Positions 33,580-42,365 of a stretch of DNA of 45,246 nucleotides are shown here, piece by piece. The notes beneath the pieces are model-generated. The model did no database searches, was not told the origin of the DNA, and saw only the letters and a list, made by a program, of their open reading frames with translations. Position 1 is the first letter of the stretch; each line of letters starts with the position of its first letter. The position numbers and the translations under genes are program-made. The stretch covers positions 1 through 45,246 of the forward strand of contig JAOZLL010000011.1 in NCBI GenBank assembly GCA_029934835.1, written 5' to 3'. Source of the DNA: Flavobacteriaceae bacterium (GTDB lineage: Bacteria > Bacteroidota > Bacteroidia > Flavobacteriales > Flavobacteriaceae).

Positions 33580-35241
33580 TTAGTTTTTATTAGATGTTTT
33601 TTCTTTTGAATTAGGATTGTCTAGTTTCTGTAGCTGTATAGATTTTTCTATTTTGGCTTCAATTTTAGCAGCATAATTGTCATTTTCTTTTCTAATAAAA
33701 GATAGTTGCTGTACCGCATTTCCATTAATAAAGATATATTGTTTTAGTAGTAATTTTTGATCTATCGCTTTGAAACTACCTATTAGTTTTTTACCACTTA
33801 AACCGTTAATAGTCACTTCTTCTTCATCATAAGAAAAATCAGTTATTCCTTTTTGAGATTTTACTAAATCAACAGCATTAACAATTACCTTATCTAACTC
33901 TAATGGTACTTGCTCGTTAAACTCAACCGTTGTCAGAGAGATAACAAAACCGCTAATTAGGCTTCCATAAGAAAAACTAGCATTAGAAGTCATAAACTGT
34001 CTAGCTCCTTCGGGAACACCTGAACTAATGGCTTTCAAAACCTTGGGTGTCTCTAAACTAATAGCAGGATATCCATAACTACTTTTATACCATTCGCCTT
34101 CTAATAATTCTTTGGTAGGATGTCCAATTACAGTGTCTTTTACGTAAGTATAACCATAATAAGATATGGTGCTAATTGCTATGATTAGTGCAATAACAAT
34201 TCCAATGATTAACCCAATTATTCTGCGATTACGAGTAGTTTTAACTTGTCTTTGTTCTTGTGTTTCTACTATTACTTCGTTGCCAAATTCATCTAAAACA
34301 GGTTTATGTACGACCGATTGAATATCATTTATTATTATTTCAGCAGTTTTTCTATCCTCTTGTATTTGTAGTAATTCTGGTTTTGCTTTGGCAAATTTCA
34401 CTAAATCAGCTTGTTTTAAAAACTGATGTAATTGAATGATTCGTTCTTTTTCAATTCCGATTTTATTAGATTTGTTATGGATGCTTAACAGCATAATTAA
34501 CTCATCTGTTGTAACTTCTAATGTTGGAATATTGACATCTTTTCCGATATAGTTTCGGATAATATCAGTAAGCTCTACATAATATTCTTTAATTTTTTGC
34601 TGTTCGATAAGTTGTTTCTTATCTAAAGAACCAAAATGCTCTAATGCTTCATCTATCGGACTTAATAGAATTTTGGTTTTCTTTTTTAATACTTTTTTAC
34701 CTCTGTAGGCAAGCCACCAAATCAATGCAATTAAAACTAATACACCTAAAACCCACCATAAATACTGCGTGTAATCATGCCAAGTTTTTGGAGCCGCTTT
34801 ATAGATAGATTTTATAGGAAATAACTTTTGTTTTGCGGTATCGACAGCGACAGTTCCTACACTAATTAATAAACTATCGGTAAGGTAGTTGTGATTGTTA
34901 ATACGTACTTTTTGTGGTGGAATTTTATAGGTTCCACTATCAAAACTTGTCAGTAAATACTTTTTATATAGCCTATTTTTTAAAGTATCAATGGGTAAAG
35001 AATGTACTACTTCAACTTTACCTAAACTATCCATTTCCAGTTTTGGGAATATAACTTTTGATGTATTTTTAGTAGCTATTTCATATTGAATTTGTTCACC
35101 AATTCGTATATGAGTGGTATCTACCTTAAGTGTTACTTGTGAAAAAGCAAAAGTAGTGAATAGCAGAAAAAAGCCAATTAATACCCGATCCAAAAAGGAT
35201 GGAAATAATTTTTGAAATAATAAACCTTCTTTAAATTTCAT
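33580..35241 (-). CDS. BatD-like membrane protein at the head of the Bat operon
   Basis: A 553-residue protein with a long signal region (hydrophobic about 18-33), a periplasmic beta domain (about 36-130; VTLKVDTTHIRIGEQIQYEI), a span (YLWWVLGVLVLIALIWWLAY, about 161-180), a helical cytoplasmic domain (about 185-330; DEALEHFGSLDKKQLIEQQ, YYVELTDIIRNYIG), a second span (about 341-363), and a C-terminal domain of about 180 residues (GEWYKSSYGYPAISLETPKVLK). The first half matches the unnamed protein that precedes batA in Bacteroidota. The C-terminal part resembles nothing I can name and may be an added domain. It has its own promoter at 35279-35286, so it is the first gene of this operon. Confidence 0.8.
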   Translation of the reverse strand: MKFKEGLLFQKLFPSFLDRVLIGFFLLFTTFAFSQVTLKVDTTHIRIGEQIQYEIATKNTSKVIFPKLEMDSLGKVEVVHSLPIDTLKNRLYKKYLLTSFDSGTYKIPPQKVRINNHNYLTDSLLISVGTVAVDTAKQKLFPIKSIYKAAPKTWHDYTQYLWWVLGVLVLIALIWWLAYRGKKVLKKKTKILLSPIDEALEHFGSLDKKQLIEQQKIKEYYVELTDIIRNYIGKDVNIPTLEVTTDELIMLLSIHNKSNKIGIEKERIIQLHQFLKQADLVKFAKAKPELLQIQEDRKTAEIIINDIQSVVHKPVLDEFGNEVIVETQEQRQVKTTRNRRIIGLIIGIVIALIIAISTISYYGYTYVKDTVIGHPTKELLEGEWYKSSYGYPAISLETPKVLKAISSGVPEGARQFMTSNASFSYGSLISGFVISLTTVEFNEQVPLELDKVIVNAVDLVKSQKGITDFSYDEEEVTINGLSGKKLIGSFKAIDQKLLLKQYIFINGNAVQQLSFIRKENDNYAAKIEAKIEKSIQLQKLDNPNSKEKTSNKN

Positions 35242-35278
35242 TTAGTAATTGCTGTTAACTGCATTATAAAAACGCACG

Positions 35279-35286
35279 CAAAACTA
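35279..35286 (-). promoter_or_regulatory. -7 promoter box of the Bat operon
   Basis: TAGTTTTG on the minus strand, perfect TAnnTTTG match, 37 nt before the ATG at 35241. It makes the Bat genes independent of the S41 protease gene upstream. Confidence 0.6.
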
Positions 35287-35398
35287 GTGTTTTGGGAATA
35301 AGTTTTTATTAAAAAAAACTAAAAAAAAGATATAGTTTGTTTGTTGGTGTTTTTTTGTTGATTCTTTAGCAACTTTGTGTCCCTACCTGAGGCAGGCA

Positions 35399-36970
35399 TT
35401 AGCGGTTAATATCCTCCAACTCTAACACCTTCTGAATCATATTATCACGATTTTCGTAAATACGATAGAAACCTGTCTCATCAAATAACTCACGTGCTGT
35501 TAAAGCCTTTAGATAGGTCTTTAAAAGTTTTGATTTTATAAGTTTTTGATGAAAATTTGGTTGTGTTTCTTTGATGTAAGCTGTCAACATACGATCACCA
35601 TCAAAATTTTGATTGAATTCATCCCAAGTCATAGAATAATAATTAGCTCTATTTGTATCGATATAATCAAAAACAAAATTATTAATTCTACCTAATCGAA
35701 AACCATGTAAATAAAGAGTTGTGTCAATAGGAACAAATACATCTGGTGTAATACCGCCGCCACCATAAACTATTTTGCCTTTGGCGGTTATGAATTTTAA
35801 TGAATCGTTAACATGAATACTATCCTTGTTGAGCAACTCACCATTTTTCATTCTATTAAATCGATCTAATTCATAGGATGTAAAACCTTTATGGTTATAC
35901 GGTTTTTGAATAGAGCGACCTGTCGGTGTGTAATATCTTGCAGTAGTTAGCCGTACAGCTGAACCATCACCTAATTCCATTTCTTGTTGTACCAAACCTT
36001 TACCGAAAGAACGACGTCCAACAATAGTTCCTTTATCATTATCTTGTAGAGCGCCTGCAATAATTTCGCTAGCCGAAGCAGAATCCTCATCAATAAGAAC
36101 ATAGATAGTTCCTGTTTCAAAATCACCTTTTGACGTCGCAGTGGAGTTGGTGATTTTACCGGCTTTATTTTTTGTAAAAACAATGAGTTTATCATATTCC
36201 AAAAACTCGTCGGCGATTTCATTGGCAATATCCATGTATCCACCAGTATTTCCTCTTAAATCTAAAATAAGAGTTTTCATTCCATCCACTTTTAAAGCAA
36301 GTAATGCAGTATGGAATTCATCGTAAGTATTACGAGCAAATCGGTCAATTTTTATAAACCCAATAGTGTTATTTACCATATAAGAAACGGGTACACTGAC
36401 TAAATTTACATTTCCTCTATCAAAGGTAAAGTTGAGTAAACTATCAATTTGTTTTCTGTAAATGGTTAAGGCAACTTTACTGGTGTCTTCTCCTTTTAAG
36501 CGATCCATTATCTGATCGTTATTATATTTTTTTCCAAAAATAGTATCCGCATCAGCAATTAATATTCTATCACCAGCTAAAAGACCTGCTTTTTCACTTG
36601 GTCCATTTTTGATAATATTTAAGACGGTAACAGAGTCTCGAATCATCCTAAACTGAATACCAATTCCTTTAAAATTACCATTCATACTTTCTTGAATTCC
36701 TTTTAATTCAGATTTTGGAATATATACAGAATGGGGATCTAATTTAAGGAGCATTTGGTTTATAGCACCATCTAAAAGGGAATCGGTATCGACTTCATCT
36801 ACATAATCATATTCAATATAATTAATGAGACGTTTAATTTTATTTTCTTGTTGGTTTTTTGAAAAAAGAAAGGACGGATTATTAGGGTAATCTAACAAAC
36901 TACCAATAAGAATTCCTATAGCAACTGCTATTCCTAGTAATAATATAATATTTGGATATTTCTTAGACAT
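35399..36970 (-). CDS. S41 carboxyl-terminal processing peptidase
   Basis: The 523-residue periplasmic protease has an N-terminal membrane anchor or signal (IILLLGIAVAIGILIGSLL, about 7-25), a PDZ domain (FKGIGIQFRMIRDS, GPSEKAGLLAGDRILIADA), and the catalytic core. The Ser is in DEDSASASEIIAGALQD and the Lys in GRRSFGKGLVQ, the Ser-Lys dyad of Ctp enzymes. A C-terminal domain follows (YGGGGITPDVFVP and beyond). It trims or degrades envelope proteins by their C termini. Its ATG overlaps the dCMP deaminase stop by 8 bases, so the two are cotranscribed. A weak CCTACC-TGA-GGCAGG hairpin follows its stop (35382-35396). Confidence 0.93.
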   Translation of the reverse strand: MSKKYPNIILLLGIAVAIGILIGSLLDYPNNPSFLFSKNQQENKIKRLINYIEYDYVDEVDTDSLLDGAINQMLLKLDPHSVYIPKSELKGIQESMNGNFKGIGIQFRMIRDSVTVLNIIKNGPSEKAGLLAGDRILIADADTIFGKKYNNDQIMDRLKGEDTSKVALTIYRKQIDSLLNFTFDRGNVNLVSVPVSYMVNNTIGFIKIDRFARNTYDEFHTALLALKVDGMKTLILDLRGNTGGYMDIANEIADEFLEYDKLIVFTKNKAGKITNSTATSKGDFETGTIYVLIDEDSASASEIIAGALQDNDKGTIVGRRSFGKGLVQQEMELGDGSAVRLTTARYYTPTGRSIQKPYNHKGFTSYELDRFNRMKNGELLNKDSIHVNDSLKFITAKGKIVYGGGGITPDVFVPIDTTLYLHGFRLGRINNFVFDYIDTNRANYYSMTWDEFNQNFDGDRMLTAYIKETQPNFHQKLIKSKLLKTYLKALTARELFDETGFYRIYENRDNMIQKVLELEDINR

Positions 36971-37385
36971 TTTTTAATTCTGTAATTTCTACACCTGCTT
37001 TTGCTAAAAATTCTACGCCAGACATATCACTATATGCATTTTTATAAACAAGGCGTTTAATGCCAGATTGGTGTACTAATTTACTACATTCTTTGCAGGG
37101 CGACATGGTTAAATATAACGTAGCATCTTTACAAGATTGCGTAGATCTGGCAACTTTTAATATAGCATTGGCTTCAGCATGTAAAACATGCCATTTGGTA
37201 TCGTTGTTTTCATCCTCACATTGGTTGTCAAAACCTGTCGGAGTTCCGTTAAAACCATCAGAAATTATCATGCGATCTTTTACGATTAATGCACCTACTT
37301 GTTTGCGTTTGCAATGAGATAATTTAGCCCATTCTGATGCCATTCGCATATAGGCTTGGTCGTATCGTTGTTGTTTTTTATCCAT
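36963..37385 (-). CDS. Deoxycytidylate (dCMP) deaminase family protein
   Basis: From the chosen ATG the 140-residue enzyme carries the zinc motifs H69-A-E71 (HVLHAEANAIL) and PC97KEC100 (MSPCKEC), with the substrate loop GFNGTPTGFDNQCED of ComEB/dCMP deaminases. It should make dUMP for thymidylate synthesis. A longer frame starting with TTG at 37436 would add 17 residues translated from the modular repeat and would precede the TACTTTCG promoter-like box, so I reject it. The gene overlaps the S41 peptidase gene by 8 bases. Confidence 0.92.
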   Translation of the reverse strand: MDKKQQRYDQAYMRMASEWAKLSHCKRKQVGALIVKDRMIISDGFNGTPTGFDNQCEDENNDTKWHVLHAEANAILKVARSTQSCKDATLYLTMSPCKECSKLVHQSGIKRLVYKNAYSDMSGVEFLAKAGVEITELKNV

Positions 37386-37393
37386 AGTTAGGG

Positions 37394-37401
37394 CGAAAGT
37401 A
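37394..37401 (-). promoter_or_regulatory. Promoter-like TACTTTCG box of the dCMP deaminase gene
   Basis: A one-base variant of TAnnTTTG on the minus strand, 8 nt before the ATG at 37385, implying a very short leader. The same TTCG variant precedes the TlpA-like gene. Confidence 0.45.
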
Positions 37402-37413
37402 CATACTTTTTTT

Positions 37414-37437
37414 ACCGCCAAGACACAAAGGCGCAAA
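37414..37437 (-). repeat. Modular (TTTGCRYC)n-TTAGCGGT element, n=2
   Basis: The minus strand reads TTTGCGCC, TTTGTGTC, TTGGCGGT followed by an A run toward the dCMP deaminase start. It is inverted relative to the copy at 37492-37515, with 54 bp between. Confidence 0.6.
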
Positions 37438-37491
37438 AAAGTTGTAGAACTCTTTATAGAAACTTCATTTTTTTAATATACTACCCATGTA

Positions 37492-37515
37492 TTTGCACCT
37501 TAGTGTCTTAGCGGT
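37492..37515 (+). repeat. Modular (TTTGCRYC)n-TTAGCGGT element, n=2, overlapping a gene end
   Basis: TTTGCACC, TTAGTGTC, TTAGCGGT. The minus-strand TlpA-like gene runs into it and takes its last residues (LRH) and stop from it. Confidence 0.6.
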
Positions 37516-38876
37516 GGTTTTTCCAGCCCCTTAAAAAACACCTTCAAATCAATCAATTCATAAGGCTTGTCAATAATCTTTTTATCGGTATCTAATACAA
37601 AATAATTGGGTGTTGCAAACACATTATAACTTCTTGCAATTGGGTTTTCCCATTTATCCAAAGCTAATATATGTGTCATTTCAGGATAATAATAGGTTTC
37701 CGATTTCCAAACTCCTTGACTTTCTTCGGTCTCCATTCCTATGGCAAGAACTTTTATTTTTTTATTATCTTTTGCGTATTCATATAGTTTGGGAATTTCT
37801 TTCATACAATGTGGGCAAGTGGTGCTCCAAAATACTATAATGTAATTGTCGTATCCTTTTAATTCAGAGAGTTTTATGGTTTTATTTTTCTCTTTCCAAA
37901 CTATTTCGCCAGCAGTTCTTCCTATGGCGGTTTTTAGGTCTTGTTGTATTGTATTTTTAAAATCTGCATTTTGAGATTCTAAAAGTAGTTGATCATAATA
38001 ATTTGTAAAAAGATAATCAGTTAAACTGATATTTTCATCTTTAGCAAAAGATTGAATTAAAGCTTGAATAAACCCAGATTTTAATTCCTGATTATCAATT
38101 CGTTGTAGTATGTCATCTACTGACTTTTTGTATAGTTTATTTTGAGTTTCAGAATCTCTTGAAACGGTTAAATAAAAAACATAATCCATTACTTTATCTA
38201 TCAAAATAGAGGAATGTATTAAGTTATCATTATTGAAATCTACCGTATCAAAATAATGTTCTTTTACAAAAGGTAAATATTCCTCAGGATTTCTAATGGG
38301 TTCTTGTGGTTGAATACGTGTGTTAGCTTTAATTAAATCTGTTATAATTTGGTTTTGTTCTGTTTGTTCTAGATTTGTTAGATAAGCTGTAACGAAATCT
38401 TGTTCTATTTGATATTTGTCATTTAAATCTTGTAAAGCTAGTGAATCATTTTCTTGAAAATAGACTACTTGTAACGAATCTAATTTTTGTTGTTTTAAAC
38501 CAATTTCATTTAAATCTTTATAGTAACGTGTATTGGCAGCAGATTCCATAAAAATAGGAGTGAGATCAGTTTCTAATGGATTAAATTGTACTTCAAAACT
38601 CTTGCCTAAATATAAAAAATCAATATAATTCATTGTTTTTTGATCAAAAACCAAACGATACATTCCTTTTTTCTGTTCTTTGGGAATTGTCAAACTAAAT
38701 TCTCCAGTATCAGAATCAACATAACTCACATATTTTTGTTGTGATCCATAAGCGCTATAAAGAACAACTCTGTTTGATAGAGTCGGCTCCATTTTGATTT
38801 TTATGATATTATTTTCCTGTGCAAAGAAACTAAAGGATAAGCTAAGAAAGAATAAGAATACAATTTTTGGGTGCAT
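37500..38876 (-). CDS. TlpA-like thioredoxin-fold envelope protein
   Basis: A 458-residue protein with signal MHPKIVFLFFLSLSFSFFA, a DUF4369-like beta domain (about 20-100), a long helical region (about 100-320) and a C-terminal TlpA/AhpC-type thioredoxin domain with active site FWSTTCPHCMKEIP (CPHC) and FATPNYFVLD. It should exchange thiols in the periplasm. The ATG at 38876 is preferred to the one at 38906 because a TATTTTCG box (38896-38903) lies between them. The last residues PPLRH and the stop come from a modular repeat, which suggests that the original end was replaced. Confidence 0.88.
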   Translation of the reverse strand: MHPKIVFLFFLSLSFSFFAQENNIIKIKMEPTLSNRVVLYSAYGSQQKYVSYVDSDTGEFSLTIPKEQKKGMYRLVFDQKTMNYIDFLYLGKSFEVQFNPLETDLTPIFMESAANTRYYKDLNEIGLKQQKLDSLQVVYFQENDSLALQDLNDKYQIEQDFVTAYLTNLEQTEQNQIITDLIKANTRIQPQEPIRNPEEYLPFVKEHYFDTVDFNNDNLIHSSILIDKVMDYVFYLTVSRDSETQNKLYKKSVDDILQRIDNQELKSGFIQALIQSFAKDENISLTDYLFTNYYDQLLLESQNADFKNTIQQDLKTAIGRTAGEIVWKEKNKTIKLSELKGYDNYIIVFWSTTCPHCMKEIPKLYEYAKDNKKIKVLAIGMETEESQGVWKSETYYYPEMTHILALDKWENPIARSYNVFATPNYFVLDTDKKIIDKPYELIDLKVFFKGLEKPPLRH

Positions 38877-38895
38877 ATTTTTAGTTTTATGAGAG

Positions 38896-38903
38896 CGAAA
38901 ATA
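38896..38903 (-). promoter_or_regulatory. Promoter-like TATTTTCG box of the TlpA-like gene
   Basis: A one-base variant of TAnnTTTG, 19 nt before the ATG at 38876. Confidence 0.5.
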
Positions 38904-39155
38904 CAATAATCAGACCAAACGAATGAATGATAAAAATATTTTTTTGTCTGATACTGTGGATGCTATTGTTGTAATGTAGATAATTATCAACTCCCGTTTT
39001 AAAGTCAATAACTAAAATTGATCTAACTTGCACTTCAAACCCCTAATTTAACATAAAATCAATTTATTAACCACCCAAATTTTTTATAAGCAAAGAATGA
39101 TAATTTGTTCTCCGCTTTTTTGTTATTTGCTGATTGTTATTTGTTATTTACTATG

Positions 39156-39163
39156 TAGGTTTG
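39156..39163 (+). promoter_or_regulatory. -7 promoter box of the ABC-F gene
   Basis: TAGGTTTG, perfect match. The ATG at 39168 follows after 4 nt, so the message should be leaderless or nearly so. Confidence 0.6.
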
Positions 39164-39167
39164 CAAC

Positions 39168-41021
39168 ATGAATTATTTATCCATTGAAAATATCAGCAAA
39201 TCTTTTGGAGAACGTGTCCTTTTTGAAGGTATTTCGTTTGGAATCAATAAAGATCAAAAAATAGCATTTGTAGCCAAAAATGGAACAGGTAAAACAACCT
39301 TACTCAATATAATTGCTGGTTTAGATAGTTCAGATACCGGACAAATAGTACAAAGAAAAGGCCTAAATATTGCCTATTTGTCTCAAAAGATGGACTTAAA
39401 TACAGCTTTGACGGTTGAACAAAGTATTTTTGACACGGATAATCCAATATTAAAGATTATTGAAACCTACGAAAAAGCACTTGAAAATCCAGATGACACA
39501 GAAGCCTATCAAGAGGCATTTGATGCTATGGAACATCATAATGCATGGGATTTTGAAACACAGTACAAACAAATACTTTTTAAACTTAAATTAGAAAATT
39601 TAAATAAAAAAGTAAATGAATTATCAGGTGGACAACAAAAACGTTTAAGTTTAGCCATTTGCCTTTTACAAAATCCAGACTTGTTAATCTTAGATGAACC
39701 AACTAATCATCTTGATTTAGAAATGATTGAGTGGTTAGAGACCTATTTTCAAAAAGAAAAAATCACCTTATTTATGGTGACGCATGATCGTTATTTTTTA
39801 GAACGTGTTTGTAACGAAATTATCGAGTTAGATGAAGGTGAAATCTATAAATATTCGGGTAATTACTCTCATTTTTTAGAGAAAAAAGAAGCACGTTTAG
39901 CTGTTGAAAAAGCAACTCAAGAAAAAGCAAAAAACTTATACAATAAAGAGTTAGATTGGATGCGTCGCCAACCCAAAGCACGAACCACAAAATCAAAATC
40001 TCGAATAGACGATTTTTATGTCACTCAAGAAAAGGCACATAAAAAACGTCAAGATCATCAAGTACAATTAGAGATTAATATGCAGCGTTTGGGTAGTAAG
40101 ATTGTTGAGTTGCATAATGTAAGTAAATCCTTTGGAGATTTGACCGTACTCAAGAATTTCGACTATGTTTTTAAGAAAGGTGACCGCATCGGAATCATAG
40201 GAAAAAACGGAAGTGGAAAAACAACCTTACTAAACCTAATTACAGAAGAATTACAACCAGACACTGGTAAAGTGGTAGTTGGTGAAACTGTTAAAATTGG
40301 TTACTATTCTCAAGAAGGAATAGATATAAAGCCCGAACAAAAAGTTATTGATGTCATTCGAGAATTTGGAGAATTTATTCCTTTAACAAAAGGGCGTAGT
40401 TTGTCAGCTGGAGGTTTGTTAGAACGTTTTCTATTCAATAGAAAACAACAATATGACTATGTAGAAAAGTTGAGTGGTGGCGAACAAAAACGCTTGTATT
40501 TATGTACCGTTTTAATTCAAAATCCTAATTTTTTAATCTTAGATGAGCCAACTAATGATCTGGATATTATCACATTAAATGTTTTGGAGAATTTTTTACT
40601 CGATTTTCCAGGAGTTTTGTTAACCGTATCTCATGATCGGTATTTTATGGATAAGATTATTGATCACCTTTTTGTTTTAAAGGAAGGTAAAATAGCAGAT
40701 TTCCCTGGTGATTATACGGATTATAAAGCCTATCAAGATATTCAAACTGCAACAACATCTAATAAAGTAAAAAAGACAGATGCCAGAGATACTTCAACTC
40801 AAAAACTTAAAGTTTCTTATCAAGAGAAAAAAGAGTTTGAAACTATTGAAAAGGATTTAGCCAATTTAGCCAAGAAAAAATCAGAAATCGAAAAAGCTTT
40901 TGTAGAAGCAAGTATTCCAGAGGAAAAAATGTTTGAAATGGGACAAGACTTAGAATCAATTATCAAACAAATCGAAGAAAAAGAGGAACGCTGGCTAGAA
41001 TTAAGTATGATGATGGAATAG
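39168..41021 (+). CDS. ABC-F family ATPase (ribosome-associated type)
   Basis: The 617-residue protein has two ABC domains and no membrane span. NBD1: Walker A AKNGTGKT (36-43), signature LSGGQQKRLSLA and Walker B LLILDEPTNHLD. NBD2: Walker A GKNGSGKT (345-352), signature LSGGEQKRLYLC and FLILDEPTNDLD. A charged linker lies between them (about 235-290) and a C-terminal coiled coil (about 540-610) resembles that of Uup. ABC-F proteins act on ribosomes; resistance and housekeeping types cannot be separated here. The first Walker A has Ala where Gly is canonical. The N terminus (NYLSIENISKSFG) is part of the fold, so the ATG at 39168 is needed although it is only 4 nt from the -7 box. Confidence 0.93.
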   Translation: MNYLSIENISKSFGERVLFEGISFGINKDQKIAFVAKNGTGKTTLLNIIAGLDSSDTGQIVQRKGLNIAYLSQKMDLNTALTVEQSIFDTDNPILKIIETYEKALENPDDTEAYQEAFDAMEHHNAWDFETQYKQILFKLKLENLNKKVNELSGGQQKRLSLAICLLQNPDLLILDEPTNHLDLEMIEWLETYFQKEKITLFMVTHDRYFLERVCNEIIELDEGEIYKYSGNYSHFLEKKEARLAVEKATQEKAKNLYNKELDWMRRQPKARTTKSKSRIDDFYVTQEKAHKKRQDHQVQLEINMQRLGSKIVELHNVSKSFGDLTVLKNFDYVFKKGDRIGIIGKNGSGKTTLLNLITEELQPDTGKVVVGETVKIGYYSQEGIDIKPEQKVIDVIREFGEFIPLTKGRSLSAGGLLERFLFNRKQQYDYVEKLSGGEQKRLYLCTVLIQNPNFLILDEPTNDLDIITLNVLENFLLDFPGVLLTVSHDRYFMDKIIDHLFVLKEGKIADFPGDYTDYKAYQDIQTATTSNKVKKTDARDTSTQKLKVSYQEKKEFETIEKDLANLAKKKSEIEKAFVEASIPEEKMFEMGQDLESIIKQIEEKEERWLELSMMME

Positions 41022-41053
41022 ATATTCGTAGTGAATACTTCAATGGTAACTCT

Positions 41054-41088
41054 ACTTTGTCAAAGTTCCAAACTTTGACAAAGTTTTT
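41054..41088 (+). terminator. Rho-independent terminator of the ABC-F gene
   Basis: ACTTTGTCAAAGTT pairs perfectly with AACTTTGACAAAGT around CCA, followed by TTTT. It has the same 14-bp stem and 3-nt loop plan as the hairpins at 2570 and 42301. Confidence 0.8.
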
Positions 41089-41148
41089 ATCAATTTAACT
41101 AGGCTTTTACAAGTAAATCCAAACCGACTGTTCTATCTAAATTTTATG

Positions 41149-41156
41149 TATTTTTG
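41149..41156 (+). promoter_or_regulatory. -7 promoter box of recA
   Basis: TATTTTTG matches TAnnTTTG, giving a leader of about 80 nt that contains a modular repeat. I saw no obvious LexA-type palindrome nearby. Confidence 0.55.
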
Positions 41157-41207
41157 CCTATTACATTATTAATTAACAACAACCTCAACGACAAAAATTT
41201 TAGCAAT

Positions 41208-41223
41208 TTTGCGTCTTAGCGGT
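41208..41223 (+). repeat. Modular (TTTGCRYC)n-TTAGCGGT element, n=1
   Basis: TTTGCGTC-TTAGCGGT followed by an A run, 16 nt before the recA ATG and within its leader. Confidence 0.6.
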
Positions 41224-41239
41224 AAAAAAATCACAAATT

Positions 41240-42247
41240 ATGTCAAACGATAAAGAAAAAGCAGCAAAGCTAAAAGCACTACAACTTACCTTAGATAAAT
41301 TAGACAAAACCTATGGAAAAGGAGCCGTTATGAAAATGGGCGATGCTCCTGTAATTGATATCGATGCCATTCCTTCAGGTTCTTTAGGATTGGATATTGC
41401 ATTAGGTGTTGGTGGTTATCCACGAGGTCGAGTCGTGGAAATTTATGGGCCTGAATCATCTGGTAAAACAACTTTAACCCTACACGCTATTGCTGAAGTT
41501 CAAAAACAAGGTGGTATTGCAGCTTTTGTGGATGCAGAACATGCTTTTGATCGGTATTATGCTAAGAATTTAGGAATTGATATTGATAATTTAATCATTT
41601 CACAACCTGATTATGGCGAGCAGGCACTTGAAATTACAGACAACTTAATTCGTTCGGGTGCAATTGATTTAATTGTAATTGACTCCGTAGCAGCCTTAAC
41701 ACCTAAAAGTGAAATTGAAGGAGAAATGGGTGATTCTAAAATGGGATTACATGCACGTTTAATGTCTCAAGCCTTAAGAAAACTTACAGCAGTTATTCAT
41801 AAGACACAATGTACTGTTATATTTATCAATCAGTTACGTGAAAAAATTGGCGTAATGTTTGGTAACCCAGAAACAACCACTGGTGGTAATGCACTGAAGT
41901 TTTATTCCTCAGTTCGTTTAGATATTCGTCGTCGTACACAAATAAAAGATGGTGATAATGTAATCGGAAATAGAACCAAAGTAAAAGTTGTGAAAAATAA
42001 AGTAGCACCGCCATTTAAAATTGCTGAGTTTGATATTATGTATGGTGAAGGTATTTCTAAAGTTGGAGAAATCCTTGATTTAGGAGTTGATTATGAAATT
42101 ATCAAAAAAAGTGGCTCTTGGTTTAGTTATGGAGATACCAAATTAGGTCAAGGTCGTGATGCAGTTAAAAAATTAATTCTTGATAACCCAGAGTTGGCTG
42201 ATGAATTAGAGGCTAAAATTGTAGATGTAATCAAGAATAAAGATTAA
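41240..42247 (+). CDS. recA: Recombinase RecA
   Basis: RecA forms filaments on single-stranded DNA for strand exchange and SOS signalling. The 335-residue protein is typical in length for this phylum. Walker A is GPESSGKT (70-77), followed by the conserved FVDAEHAFD, Walker [20 protein letters not shown], the loop L1/L2 segments [15 protein letters not shown] and [24 protein letters not shown], and a C-terminal domain. The acidic C-terminal tail of E. coli RecA is absent. It is monocistronic, with its own promoter and a hairpin about 55 nt after the stop. Confidence 0.98.
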   Translation: MSNDKEKAAKLKALQLTLDKLDKTYGKGAVMKMGDAPVIDIDAIPSGSLGLDIALGVGGYPRGRVVEIYGPESSGKTTLTLHAIAEVQKQGGIAAFVDAEHAFDRYYAKNLGIDIDNLIISQPDYGEQALEITDNLIRSGAIDLIVIDSVAALTPKSEIEGEMGDSKMGLHARLMSQALRKLTAVIHKTQCTVIFINQLREKIGVMFGNPETTTGGNALKFYSSVRLDIRRRTQIKDGDNVIGNRTKVKVVKNKVAPPFKIAEFDIMYGEGISKVGEILDLGVDYEIIKKSGSWFSYGDTKLGQGRDAVKKLILDNPELADELEAKIVDVIKNKD

Positions 42248-42300
42248 TAATTAGGAATGTATGTAAAGAAGTAAAACGTATATTTTAATAATAATCCAAT

Positions 42301-42337
42301 CTAACCCTGCTAGAGTTCAAAACTCTAGCAGGGTTAG
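42301..42337. terminator. 17-bp stem, 3-nt loop hairpin downstream of recA
   Basis: CTAACCCTGCTAGAGTT pairs perfectly with AACTCTAGCAGGGTTAG around CAA. It matches the 2570-2600 hairpin except for two base pairs, both changed on both strands. It likely ends the recA message. Confidence 0.65.
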
Positions 42338-42365
42338 ATAATTAAAACAATTTTCTAACTTATAC

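Noticed and set aside
35382-35396. CCTACC-TGA-GGCAGG hairpin after the S41 peptidase as a terminator
   Set aside because: The stem is only six pairs with an internal mismatch and has no adjacent T run on the minus strand; too weak to call.
37386-37436. Longer N terminus for the dCMP deaminase starting with TTG
   Set aside because: It translates a dispersed repeat element and precedes the promoter-like box; the family begins near the ATG at 37385.
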